Shown: positions 16,970 to 25,212 of the stretch, in pieces
Numbering within the stretch: position 1 is the stretch's first letter
Layout: the number at the start of each line of letters is the position of its first letter
Assembly: GCF_019956555.1 (NCBI RefSeq)
Contig: NZ_JAHBDQ010000066.1
Coordinates: forward strand, 124,001 to 188,000
Direction of reading: 5' to 3'
DNA length: 64,000 bases
Origin: Pseudomonas sp. A-RE-19
GTDB taxonomy: Bacteria > Pseudomonadota > Gammaproteobacteria > Pseudomonadales > Pseudomonadaceae
Made by a program: the position numbers and the translations under genes
The notes under the pieces: model-generated
Told to the model about the DNA's origin: nothing
The model's database searches: none
What the model saw: only the letters and a program-made list of their open reading frames with translations

Positions 16970-17920
16970 ATGTATGACGCCCTTGGTGATTTGTCTCTGG
17001 ACCTGCTGCGTGCCTTTGAAGCCGCGGCCCGGCAACGCAGTTTCACCGCCGCCGCGGTGGAGCTGGGCACCACGCAACCGGCCATCAGCCAGCAGATAAA
17101 GCGATTGGAAGAACAACTCGCTACACGGCTGTTCGACCGTATTTATCGCGGCATCGAACTGACCGAGGCCGGGACGATTCTTTTCGAGCAGGTTCAGCTC
17201 GGTTTGCAGAATATCGATGCAGGATTGAACGCGATCAGTGCACAGCAACAACACGAAGTGTTGCAGGTGGCCACCGACTTCGCCTTCGCCGCCTACTGGC
17301 TGATGCCGCGCCTGCACCGCTTCCATGCAGCCAATCCTCAAGTGGACGTCAGCCTGGTCACCAGCGAACGCAGTCACAACATGCTGCGCACCGATATCGA
17401 TGTAGCCGTGCTATTCGGCGATGGCCGGTTCAAGCAAGGTGAAAGCCACTGGTTGTTCAGCGAAGAAGTGTTTCCGGTGTGCAGCCCGCTGCTATTGAAG
17501 GACCGTCCCCTGCCCTTGCCGGCTCAGTCATTGCTGGAGTTTCCGCTGCTGCACCTGCGAGGCGAACATAGCAGCAACTGGTTCGACTGGAGCGGCGTGT
17601 TTCGCGAATTGGGGATCACGTCGGCGCCGGCGCCGGGGCAACTGCGCTTCGACAATTACACCTTGCTGATTCAAGCGGCGATTGGCGGCCAGGGCGTTGC
17701 GATCGGTTGGCGCCACCTTGTGGATAACTTATTGGCGCAAGGTCTGTTGTGTCGTCCGATCGCCGAAACGGTGATCTCCAGGCTGGGTTATTACGTGGTC
17801 CTGCCCCAGCGCAAACGACGCGGGGCATTGATTCAAAAGTTTGTGGATTGGTTGATGGCGGAACAGGCCAGCAGTGCGCAATCGCTCAATGGTCTTCCTT
17901 TGCCTTCGATTGCGGTGTAA
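16970..17920 (+). CDS. LysR-type regulator of the choline-sulfate genes
   Basis: Transcription factor of 316 residues: winged helix-turn-helix at about residues 5-65 (AFEAAARQRSFTAAAVELG, TQPAISQQIKRLE) and a periplasmic-binding-protein-like effector domain after it. It is divergent from betC with 114 bp between, the classic LysR arrangement, so it most likely controls betC-choX in response to choline-O-sulfate or choline. The ligand is inferred from position. A DnaA box lies inside (17719-17727). Confidence 0.9.
   Translation: MYDALGDLSLDLLRAFEAAARQRSFTAAAVELGTTQPAISQQIKRLEEQLATRLFDRIYRGIELTEAGTILFEQVQLGLQNIDAGLNAISAQQQHEVLQVATDFAFAAYWLMPRLHRFHAANPQVDVSLVTSERSHNMLRTDIDVAVLFGDGRFKQGESHWLFSEEVFPVCSPLLLKDRPLPLPAQSLLEFPLLHLRGEHSSNWFDWSGVFRELGITSAPAPGQLRFDNYTLLIQAAIGGQGVAIGWRHLVDNLLAQGLLCRPIAETVISRLGYYVVLPQRKRRGALIQKFVDWLMAEQASSAQSLNGLPLPSIAV
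17719..17727 (-). promoter_or_regulatory. DnaA box in the LysR gene
   Basis: Perfect TGTGGATAA; the last perfect box I find in the window. Confidence 0.7.
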
Positions 17921-17924
17921 AGCG

Positions 17925-17978
17925 AAAAGATCGCAGCTCCTACGCGCCTGTGGGGGCTGGCGAAGGCTGCGATCTTTT
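17925..17978. terminator. REP-like hairpin acting as shared terminator
   Basis: A 13-bp inverted repeat, AAAAGATCGCAGC (17925-17937) and GCTGCGATCTTTT (17966-17978), encloses REP-like sequence of the GGAGCTGCCGAAGGCTGCGATC type. A-runs and T-runs flank it on both sides, and it lies between two convergent genes, so it can end transcription in both directions. Confidence 0.65.
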
Positions 17979-18643
17979 TACGGTTCCGAAGTCCCGACAA
18001 AATTCACATGCTCACCGACATGCAGGTTCAGGTGCAGCTCATCGGCAATTCCCACGGCCACCCTGTTCAGCTGTTCCAGCGCTGTGGCCAGGCCAGGTTC
18101 CAGGCTGCTGCTGACATGACTGAAATGCTCGAGGGTCAGCCCGGGCACGCGGCGTGGTGCGTTCACCAGGGTCCAATGCAAAGAGCTGCTTTGCAGAGCC
18201 TCGCGGATTTCTTCGGCGGCGTGGCGTTGCAACGGGTCTTCTATTTCCGGATCGTCCAGCACCTCGAAATCGCCCACCACAAACAGCCGTGCTATGCCCG
18301 CCGCCTGCATGCCGTCGATTAGCGCATCCACCGCCAGCACCTCCTCGACCGGACCGGGCACAAAGGATTTTTCGATGTGCTCACTGTTCATCGGCAACCC
18401 TGGCGCATCGAGCAGGCAGATCACCGCTGAACAGCCGGCCACGCTCTGCTTGACCCGCTTGGCATCGAACAGGTCGCCAGCCTTGGTGCGTAAACCCGGG
18501 CGCGGCGCGAGCGCGGTCAGGTCGTCGAGAATCGCGATCACTTCATGCTGGCGCCGTAGCATTTCAGCCATCAGCGCACTGCCCAGGCTGCTCATGGCAC
18601 CATAAAGCACTATCTTCACCACCGGGGTTTCGGCATTTTTCAT
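17978..18643 (-). CDS. NAD(P)-binding Rossmann protein (NmrA/YwnB-like)
   Basis: Protein of 221 residues with an atypical short-chain dehydrogenase fold. The nucleotide loop reads LYGAMSSLGSALMAEML near residue 14; later blocks LFVVGDFEVL and LHWTLVNAPRRVPG resemble BVR-B/NmrA-type proteins. No catalytic Tyr-x-x-x-Lys pair is evident, so it may sense NAD(P)H or reduce an unknown substrate. It is divergent from the DOPA-dioxygenase-like gene with 84 bp between. The specific function is unknown. Confidence 0.75.
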   Translation of the reverse strand: MKNAETPVVKIVLYGAMSSLGSALMAEMLRRQHEVIAILDDLTALAPRPGLRTKAGDLFDAKRVKQSVAGCSAVICLLDAPGLPMNSEHIEKSFVPGPVEEVLAVDALIDGMQAAGIARLFVVGDFEVLDDPEIEDPLQRHAAEEIREALQSSSLHWTLVNAPRRVPGLTLEHFSHVSSSLEPGLATALEQLNRVAVGIADELHLNLHVGEHVNFVGTSEP

Positions 18644-18727
18644 GGCCGTGCTCCGTACTTGCTGCCTATATAGAGTATGGCCTGTGGGGAGCTATGTGAG
18701 TTCGAACAGGTTTCAGAGGGCTTTTAG

Positions 18728-19054
18728 ATGCAACAGATCAAGGGCTACCACGCCCATGTCTATTTCGACGCCAGCACCCTGCCACAGGCACGGGCCTTGT
18801 GTGAGCAGGCGGCGCAGTTGTTTCCCATAAAAATGGGTCGCATGCACGAGCGCCCGGTCGGCCCGCACCCGGACTGGAGCTGCCAATTGGCGTTCGAGCC
18901 GCAATACATTGGCGAGGTCTTGCCGTGGCTGGCGCTCAACCGCAAAGGTTTGGTGGTGTTCCTGCACCCGGACACCGGCGACGATTTGCTCGACCACACC
19001 GAACACGCGATCTGGATGGGGGCGATCCGGCCGCTGAACCTGTCTGTTTTTTGA
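18728..19054 (+). CDS. DOPA 4,5-dioxygenase family protein
   Basis: Small protein of 108 residues matching the family of fungal DOPA 4,5-dioxygenases and their bacterial relatives. Conserved His positions are in YHAHVYFDAST, RPVGPHPDWSCQLAF and FLHPDTGDDLLDHTEHAIW. In characterised relatives these bind iron for extradiol ring cleavage. The bacterial substrate is unknown and no catechol pathway genes are nearby, so enzyme activity is inferred from the family. Start ATG follows TTTTAG with only a weak ribosome site. Confidence 0.8.
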   Translation: MQQIKGYHAHVYFDASTLPQARALCEQAAQLFPIKMGRMHERPVGPHPDWSCQLAFEPQYIGEVLPWLALNRKGLVVFLHPDTGDDLLDHTEHAIWMGAIRPLNLSVF

Positions 19055-19199
19055 TCAGAGTTGTTCTTGGGTCTCGCCGGGCGGCAAATCGAGCGATGGC
19101 AATGTCCATGCAACGGCCCGTTGAATGGATAGCGTATTTGTCCACAAAACCTATGTCTTTTACTCCTGACCCCGTGTTTACGGACTCTCAACCTGGCCG

Positions 19200-19211
19200 A
19201 CGACCGGTCGT
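19200..19211. promoter_or_regulatory. 12-bp palindrome, candidate operator
   Basis: ACGACCGGTCGT is a perfect palindrome 265 bp upstream of the citMHS-family gene. It resembles regulator sites in symmetry only; no cognate regulator is adjacent. Confidence 0.3.
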
Positions 19212-19334
19212 ACATTCGGTCAATGCTTTCACTGGCGAAAGCTGGCTGAAAGCTTCCCCCATTAGGATCGCCCTCACTGCCGGCAACAGACCGGTTGGCC
19301 AATGCGAGTGTTTTATCGCTCGCCCGGTCCATTT

Positions 19335-19345
19335 AACAACAACAA
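19335..19345 (+). promoter_or_regulatory. Crc/Hfq-type CA motif
   Basis: AACAACAACAA fits the AANAANAA motif bound by Hfq with Crc on Pseudomonas mRNAs under carbon catabolite repression. Its last A is the first base of the ATG of the leader ORF, where bound Hfq/Crc would block initiation. A citrate transporter is a sensible catabolite-repressed target. Confidence 0.45.
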
Positions 19346-19425
19346 TGGTGATTCTGATGTCCTCTGCTACCCGCCTCTTCGCTGCAACTCCGCCCGTACG
19401 TTTCGTGCTTCCCGTTCTGCGCTGA
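19345..19425 (+). CDS. possible 26-aa leader peptide upstream of the citrate transporter
   Basis: Small ORF reading MVILMSSATRLF then AATPPVRFVLPVLR, ending 50 bp before the transporter start. It contains an internal ATG at codon 5. There is no strong ribosome site before either ATG. Its position, the overlapping CA motif and the Pro-rich second half (PPV, LPV) suggest a regulatory leader, but the evidence is only positional and it could be chance. Confidence 0.3.
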   Translation: MVILMSSATRLFAATPPVRFVLPVLR

Positions 19426-19475
19426 CCTCATCCGGTTCGCCCATTCCCTAGCCGCGCTACGCCTGGAGTATTCCT

Positions 19476-20783
19476 ATGCTGACTTTCCTTGGCTTTGCCA
19501 TGGTCATCACGTTCATGTTCCTGATCATGACCAAGCGCCTGTCCGCGCTGATCGCCCTGATCATCATCCCGATCATCTTCGCCCTGTTCGGCGGTTTCTC
19601 ACCGAAGATCGGCCCGATGATGCTCGAAGGCATCACCAAGCTCGCGCCGACCGGCGTGATGCTGATGTTCGCCATTCTCTACTTCGCCCTGATGATCGAT
19701 TCCGGCTTGTTCGACCCGGCCGTGCGCAAGATCCTCAAACTGGTCAAGGGCGACCCGCTGAAAGTTTCGGTCGGTACCGCCGTACTGGCGCTGATCGTGT
19801 CCATGGACGGTGATGGCGCCACTACTTACATGATCTGCGTGGCCGCCATGCTGCCGCTCTACAGCCGTATTGGCATGAGCCCGCGGATCATGGCCGGCCT
19901 GATCATCCTCGCCGGTGGCGTGATGAACATGACCCCTTGGGGCGGTCCGACTGCGCGTGCAGCCAGTGCGCTGCATGTGGACCCGTCCGCGATTTTCGTG
20001 CCGATGATTCCTGCGATGCTGGCCGGCGTGGTGGCGATTCTGGCGATTGCCTACTTCTACGGTAAACGCGAGCGTGCGCGTCTGGGTGAACTGCATCTGG
20101 TCGGTGATGAAGTCGACCACAGCGAAATCAGCGTTTCGCAGTTCCCGGACGCCCGTCGTCCAAAGCTGATCTGGTTTAACGGCGCGCTGACCCTGACGCT
20201 CATGGGCACCCTGATCGCCGGTCTGTTGCCGTTGCCGGTGCTGTTCATGGTGGCCTTCAGTATCGCGATGATCGTCAACTACCCATGCCTGCAACAGCAG
20301 AAGGACCGCGTCGCGGCCCACGCCGGTAGCGTGCTGGCGGTGGTCGGCTTGATCTTTGCTGCAGGTATCTTCACCGGTATCCTGTCGGGCACCGGCATGG
20401 TTGATGCCATGTCGAAAAGCCTGCTGTCGGTCATCCCGGATTTCCTCGGCCCGTACCTGGCCGTGATCACCGCACTGGTGAGCATGCCGTTCACGTTCTT
20501 CATGTCGAACGATGCTTTTTATTACGGCGTGTTACCGGTACTTGCCGAAGCCGCTAGTCATTACGGTATAACCGCGGTGGAAATGGCACGTGCCTCGATC
20601 GTTGGTCAGCCCGTCCACTTGCTGAGCCCGCTGGTACCATCGACTTACCTGTTGGTGGCCCTGGCCGGTATCGAATTCGGTGATCACCAGCGGTTCACCC
20701 TGAAATGGGCAGTACTGGTTTGCCTGTGCATACTGGTTGCCGCATTGCTGATGGGGATTTTTCCGCTGTTCAGCACTCTATAA
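19476..20783 (+). CDS. CitMHS family metal-citrate:H+ symporter
   Basis: Inner-membrane secondary transporter of 435 residues with about 12 hydrophobic segments. Family members of this length import citrate complexed with Mg2+ or Ca2+ together with protons. Conserved stretches include SMDGDGATTYMIC near residue 110, MTPWGGPTARAAS and a second repeat with SNDAFYYGVLPVLAE. The preferred metal cannot be read from the sequence. No TctDE-type sensor pair is adjacent; the 421-bp upstream region may carry the regulation. Confidence 0.88.
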   Translation: MLTFLGFAMVITFMFLIMTKRLSALIALIIIPIIFALFGGFSPKIGPMMLEGITKLAPTGVMLMFAILYFALMIDSGLFDPAVRKILKLVKGDPLKVSVGTAVLALIVSMDGDGATTYMICVAAMLPLYSRIGMSPRIMAGLIILAGGVMNMTPWGGPTARAASALHVDPSAIFVPMIPAMLAGVVAILAIAYFYGKRERARLGELHLVGDEVDHSEISVSQFPDARRPKLIWFNGALTLTLMGTLIAGLLPLPVLFMVAFSIAMIVNYPCLQQQKDRVAAHAGSVLAVVGLIFAAGIFTGILSGTGMVDAMSKSLLSVIPDFLGPYLAVITALVSMPFTFFMSNDAFYYGVLPVLAEAASHYGITAVEMARASIVGQPVHLLSPLVPSTYLLVALAGIEFGDHQRFTLKWAVLVCLCILVAALLMGIFPLFSTL

Positions 20784-20868
20784 GCTCAAGACTCACCATG
20801 ACGGGTCCAGGCTTTGCTGTTTGAAGTCCGGGCCCTTCGTGGTTTAACACATCCTCAAAGGAATACAC

Positions 20869-21636
20869 ATGGAATGGCTGACCAACCCTGAAATCTGGGT
20901 TGCCTTCTTCACCCTGACCGCCCTGGAGATCGTCCTGGGCATCGACAACATCATCATGATTTCGATCCTGGTCAGCCGCATGCCCAAGCACATGCAGGCG
21001 CGCACCCGGATCTTCGGTCTCGCGCTGGCCATGGTCACGCGGATTCTGTTGCTGCTGTCGATCACCTGGGTCATGCGCCTCACCGCAGACCTGTTCGAAG
21101 TGTTCGGCCAAGGTATTTCCGGGCGTGACCTGATCCTGTTCTTCGGTGGTCTGTTCCTGCTGTGGAAAAGCTCGCAAGAGATGTACCACGCGCTGGAAGG
21201 TGAAGACGAAACCAGCGACGAGCCGAGTGGCAAGGGCGGCAACTTCCTCTACACCATTATTCAGATCGCGATCATCGACATCGTGTTCTCGCTGGACTCG
21301 GTCATCACTGCCGTTGGCATGGTGTCCCACGTGCCGGTCATGGTCGCGGCGATCATCGTCGCTGTGCTCGTGATGATGTGGGCTTCGGGCACCATCAGCG
21401 AGTTCATCGACAAGCACCCGTCGCTGAAGATGCTGGCGCTGTCGTTCCTGTTGATCGTCGGTACCGTGCTGATTGCCGAGTCCTTTGATGTGCACGTGCC
21501 AAAAGGCTACGTCTACTTCGCCATGGCGTTCTCGCTGGCCGTGGAAGCGATCAACATCAAAATGCGCACCGCGATGGCGAGAAAGCGCAAACAGCAGGAA
21601 CCGGTGAAACTGCGCAAGGATGTTCCGGGTCAATAA
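20869..21636 (+). CDS. TerC family integral membrane protein
   Basis: Inner-membrane protein of 255 residues with seven or so hydrophobic segments. Two internally repeated acidic motifs mark the TerC family: LTALEIVLGIDNIIM near residue 20 and IAIIDIVFSLDSVIT near residue 135. Relatives export Mn2+ or help metal-dependent exoprotein maturation, and some are linked to tellurite resistance. No ter genes are nearby, so a metal-efflux role is more likely than tellurite resistance. Its 85-bp leader holds no riboswitch I can recognise. Confidence 0.87.
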   Translation: MEWLTNPEIWVAFFTLTALEIVLGIDNIIMISILVSRMPKHMQARTRIFGLALAMVTRILLLLSITWVMRLTADLFEVFGQGISGRDLILFFGGLFLLWKSSQEMYHALEGEDETSDEPSGKGGNFLYTIIQIAIIDIVFSLDSVITAVGMVSHVPVMVAAIIVAVLVMMWASGTISEFIDKHPSLKMLALSFLLIVGTVLIAESFDVHVPKGYVYFAMAFSLAVEAINIKMRTAMARKRKQQEPVKLRKDVPGQ

Positions 21637-21653
21637 CCCGAGTGCACAAAACC

Positions 21654-21788
21654 TGTGGGAGCTAGCCTGCCTGTAGGAGCGAGGCTTGCCCGCGAAAGCG
21701 GTGTGTCAGTTAACAACAATGTCGACTGACACGCCGTCTTCGCGGGCAAGCCTTGCTCCTACAGGCAGGCTTGCTCCCACATTTTTTT
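21654..21788. repeat. nested REPIN with T-run after terC-family gene
   Basis: Outer inverted arms TGTGGGAGCTAGCCTGCCTG and CAGGCAGGCTTGCTCCCACA enclose a complete inner REP pair (21672-21764) of the TGTAGGAGCGAGGCTTGCCCGCGAA class. The right end continues into ATTTTTTT (to 21788), so the whole structure could also terminate the upstream gene. Confidence 0.85.
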
Positions 21789-22001
21789 GCTCAACGAACA
21801 GGCATTTGTGGCTATCTGCACGCCTCCTTTCTTTCCTCCGCATCAAGCTGTTTTCATGACAGTTTTGTTTCAATCGCCTCTTTAGCTATGCGATGCTGGC
21901 GCCCAGACCGTTAGCCAACTACAGCTTAAGTACAGAACGTAGAAAAACGCGCGGCACCGTCGACTTGCCCCTTTGGGGCGCTACCACCACAGGGGGCCTG
22001 C
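21789..22001. other. promoter region of the Na/Pi cotransporter gene
   Basis: A 213-bp stretch without a gene. It includes a minus-strand CTGTCAT (half of a Pho-box) near 21853-21859, but no properly spaced second repeat, so I do not call a Pho box. No other structure is evident. Confidence 0.4.
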
Positions 22002-23660
22002 ATGCTCACCCTGCTCAATTTGTTATCGGCCGTGGCCTTGTTGATCTGGGGCACGCACATCGTCCGAACCGGCATCCTGCGGGTTTATGGCTCCAACTTG
22101 CGCCACGTGATTGCCCATAACATGTCCAGGCGCTGGCTGGCGTTTGTCGCCGGGATCATGGTGACTGCCATGGTCCAGAGCAGTAATGCCACCGCCATGC
22201 TCGTCACCTCGTTTGTCGGTCAGGGCCTGATGGCGCTGACGCCGGCCCTGGCGACCATGCTCGGCGCCGATGTTGGTACCGCGCTGATGGCGCGGGTACT
22301 GACCCTCGACCTGTCGTGGCTGTCGCCGCTGCTGATTTTCCTCGGGGTGATTTTCTTTCTGTCGCGCAAGCAGACCCGGGTTGGGCAGATGGGTCGGGTC
22401 GGTATCGGTCTGGGCCTGATCATTCTGGCGCTGCAACTGATCGTCGAGGCCGCCGCGCCGATCACTCATGCTCAGGGCGTGAAGGTCATCTTCGCCTCCC
22501 TGACCGGCGATATCTTGCTCGATGCTTTGGTCGGCGCGCTGTTCGCGATGATTTCCTACTCCAGCCTGGCCGCCGTTCTGCTGACCGCGACCCTCGCCGG
22601 TGCCAGCGTGATCAGCCTGCCAGTGGCCATCGGCCTGGTGATCGGCGCCAACATCGGCAGCGGCATTCTCGCTTTCCTCAGCACCAGCATGCAGAACGCG
22701 GCGGGCCGTCAGGTGGCGCTCGGCAGCCTGCTGTACAAACTGATTGGCCTGCTGCTGATCATCCCGGTGCTTGATCCGCTGGTGCACTGGATCGACAGCT
22801 TCAACTTCAGCGCTCAGGAAATGGTCATCGGCTTCCACCTGCTCTACAACACCGCGCGCTGCCTGATCCTGTTGCCCAGTGTCGAGTTGATGGCCAGGCT
22901 TTGTGCGTGGTTGCTGCCCGAGCGGCCAGATATCAACGGCACGGCCAAACCGCGGCATCTTGACCCGACAGCCTTGGTCACGCCCAGCCTGGCGCTGGCC
23001 AATGCCGCCCGGGAAACCCTGCGCATCGGCGATCTGGTCGACAGCATGCTCGAAGCCATGCTCGATGTACTGCGTGGCAAACAGACCGCCGTCACCCAGG
23101 AAATGCGTCGTCTGACCGATGATGTCGAAGCGCTCTACAGCGCCATCAAACTCTATCTGGCGCAAATGCCCCGTGAAGACCTCAGCGAACAGGACAGCCG
23201 GCGCTGGGCGGAAACCATCGAACTGGCGATCAACCTTAAACTTGCCAGCGACGTGATCGAGCGCATGCTGCGCAAGGTTCAGCAGCAAAAAACCGCGCAA
23301 CGCCGGTCTTTTTCCGAGGTCGGGCTGGAGGAGTTGGCGGGGCTGCACCATCAGCTGATTGCCAACCTGCGTCTGGGGTTGTCGGTATTCCTTAGTGCAG
23401 ACCCGGAAAGTGCCCGGCAGTTACTGCGCGAGAAACGTCGCTTTCGCGCACAGGAGCGCCGTCTGGCCCACGCTCACGTCAGCCGTTTACACCGTAAGAT
23501 TGTGCAAAGTATCGAGACCAGTTCGCTGCACCTGGAGCTGATTGCCGACATGAGACGCTTGAATTCATTGTTTTGCAGCAGTGCCTATGCAGTATTAGGC
23601 TCTTCAGATACGGGGGCACTGTTGGTCGACGATATGACTGACATTACTCATTCACCCTGA
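22002..23660 (+). CDS. Na/Pi cotransporter family protein with PhoU-like tail
   Basis: Membrane protein of 552 residues. The first 310 residues form the NptA-like transporter with a first repeat carrying QSSNATAMLVTSF; the second repeat reads YSSLAAVLLTAT, so the usual QSS motif is altered there. Residues about 340-540 form a soluble, helix-rich PhoU-like domain. The family imports or exports phosphate with Na+. The changed second motif makes the substrate less certain. Confidence 0.85.
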   Translation: MLTLLNLLSAVALLIWGTHIVRTGILRVYGSNLRHVIAHNMSRRWLAFVAGIMVTAMVQSSNATAMLVTSFVGQGLMALTPALATMLGADVGTALMARVLTLDLSWLSPLLIFLGVIFFLSRKQTRVGQMGRVGIGLGLIILALQLIVEAAAPITHAQGVKVIFASLTGDILLDALVGALFAMISYSSLAAVLLTATLAGASVISLPVAIGLVIGANIGSGILAFLSTSMQNAAGRQVALGSLLYKLIGLLLIIPVLDPLVHWIDSFNFSAQEMVIGFHLLYNTARCLILLPSVELMARLCAWLLPERPDINGTAKPRHLDPTALVTPSLALANAARETLRIGDLVDSMLEAMLDVLRGKQTAVTQEMRRLTDDVEALYSAIKLYLAQMPREDLSEQDSRRWAETIELAINLKLASDVIERMLRKVQQQKTAQRRSFSEVGLEELAGLHHQLIANLRLGLSVFLSADPESARQLLREKRRFRAQERRLAHAHVSRLHRKIVQSIETSSLHLELIADMRRLNSLFCSSAYAVLGSSDTGALLVDDMTDITHSP

Positions 23661-23716
23661 ACGTCCACCGTTACCTGAAGTCTGTTGAACTTACGCTGGT
23701 CGTACGGAAACTCGTT

Positions 23717-25093
23717 ATGCGCTGTCTGCTGTTCGCTTGTCTGTTGCTTGGTTCGCTTCCTTCATTTGCCCTGGATCGCTTTCAGGTTGAGGGCTATACG
23801 CTGCCCAATGGCCTGCAGTTGGTCCTCAAACCGGGCACCGAGCGCGGGCATGTGGCGATCCGGCTGGTGGTTGGCGTCGGCCTGGATGATTTCAGTTGCG
23901 CCGACAAAGAGTTGCCGCATCTGCTCGAGCATTTGCTGTTCAGCGGTATCGACGCCACCGGCGAAGGCGGTCTGGAAGAACGCATGCAGGCTTTGGGCGG
24001 TGAGTGGAATGCCTACACCAGCAACGCCGACACAACCTTCGTCATCGAAGCCCCGGCGAAAAACCAGCGCCAGGTCCTCGACCTGCTGTTGGCGCTGTTG
24101 ACCCAGACCCGTATCGACGACAACGCGATCAACGTCGCCAAGCAAGTGGTCGAGCGTGAAGACGGTGGTCATTATTCACACCTGCAGCGCTGGCTGGATC
24201 GCCAGGACCTGGGCCACACCGCCAGTAATCAGTTGGCGGTGGAGCTGGGCCTCAAGTGCCCCGAACGCGCGCAAGTCGATCACCTGACCCGCGAGCAACT
24301 GGAAAAGGTGCGCAAGGGCTGGTACGCACCCAACAACATGACCCTGATCGTGGTCGGCGACCTCGACCGCCTGCTGCCGGCCTATCTGGAACGGGCCTAT
24401 GGCGCACTCGAAGCGGTTGAGCCGAGCGCCCACCTGCCGCTGCCGGAAATTCAGGCCAGCGCGGCCCACGAGCGCATATTGAGTCACGGTTTGGTCGGTG
24501 GTGGCGCCAAATTGCACTGGCTGATGCCGGAACCGGTGCTGGAGGACCAGCACGACGTAACCTTCGACTTGCTCAAGGATTATCTGGATTGGGCACTCTA
24601 TCGCCAATTGCGCCTGGTCCATGGGTTGTCTTATGGGCCTTCGGCCGAGCGCGAGGTGTTTGGCGGGGTGGGTTTCATGAGCCTGAACGCCGACCTTGAA
24701 CGCGACGACGTGTCCGCAGCCGAGCAGGTACTGGATGAATTGAAAGCCGATCTGCTCAAGAACGGTCTCGACACCACCACCTTCGCCCGCCTCAAGCAAG
24801 CCGCCATTGATCGCCAGACCTGGGCCGTGCAAGGCAACAGCGCGCTGGCGGATTACTACTGGAGCGCTCTGGGGGACTACGAGGACGGGCATTTCGCCAA
24901 TCCGGCCAAGGAACTGCAGGGCGTGACGCTGGACGAGGCAAACAAGGCGATGCGCGAGTTGCTGCTGCAGCCGGGGTATCTGCGGATCGAGAAGCCGCTG
25001 ATGAGTTATGACCAGGTGATGTGGGCGATCGTCGGGGGAGTTGGACTGATGGTGTTTGGCATATTGGGTTGGCGCGCTCACCGCAGAAAGTAA
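23717..25093 (+). CDS. membrane-anchored M16 family zinc metallopeptidase
   Basis: Insulinase-type peptidase of 458 residues. A signal peptide ends near LPSFALDRF; the inverted zinc motif HLLEH follows near residue 72, and the third ligand Glu lies 74 residues later (KQVVERED). After two M16 domains a single C-terminal transmembrane helix (WAIVGGVGLMVFGILGW) and a basic RAHRRK tail anchor it, so the catalytic part faces the periplasm. Substrate unknown. The DUF5924 gene follows at 120 bp on the same strand. Confidence 0.88.
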   Translation: MRCLLFACLLLGSLPSFALDRFQVEGYTLPNGLQLVLKPGTERGHVAIRLVVGVGLDDFSCADKELPHLLEHLLFSGIDATGEGGLEERMQALGGEWNAYTSNADTTFVIEAPAKNQRQVLDLLLALLTQTRIDDNAINVAKQVVEREDGGHYSHLQRWLDRQDLGHTASNQLAVELGLKCPERAQVDHLTREQLEKVRKGWYAPNNMTLIVVGDLDRLLPAYLERAYGALEAVEPSAHLPLPEIQASAAHERILSHGLVGGGAKLHWLMPEPVLEDQHDVTFDLLKDYLDWALYRQLRLVHGLSYGPSAEREVFGGVGFMSLNADLERDDVSAAEQVLDELKADLLKNGLDTTTFARLKQAAIDRQTWAVQGNSALADYYWSALGDYEDGHFANPAKELQGVTLDEANKAMRELLLQPGYLRIEKPLMSYDQVMWAIVGGVGLMVFGILGWRAHRRK

Positions 25094-25212
25094 GCATTCC
25101 CTGTGGCAAGCCACAGGATCTTCGTCGCGGCATTGAGGCCGCCCCCTCGCCACACCGCCGCTCGGACGGTACCCTGTCGGGGATTTTTCCCACGACTATT
25201 GCGAACCGCCGA

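Larger units (their letters stand above)
19055..19475. other. long intergenic region before the Mg-citrate transporter
   Basis: A 421-bp gap holding a perfect 12-bp palindrome at 19200-19211, an AACAACAACAA tract at 19335-19345 and a 26-codon ORF at 19345-19425. I see no convincing larger gene and no intrinsic terminator. Confidence 0.6.

Noticed and set aside
20784..20868. yybP-ykoY manganese riboswitch before the terC-family gene
   Set aside because: The 85-bp leader is too short and lacks the conserved riboswitch core sequences.
21840..21870. Pho box upstream of the Na/Pi cotransporter
   Set aside because: One perfect CTGTCAT is on the minus strand, but repeats at the required 4-bp spacing match poorly, so a PhoB site is not supported.
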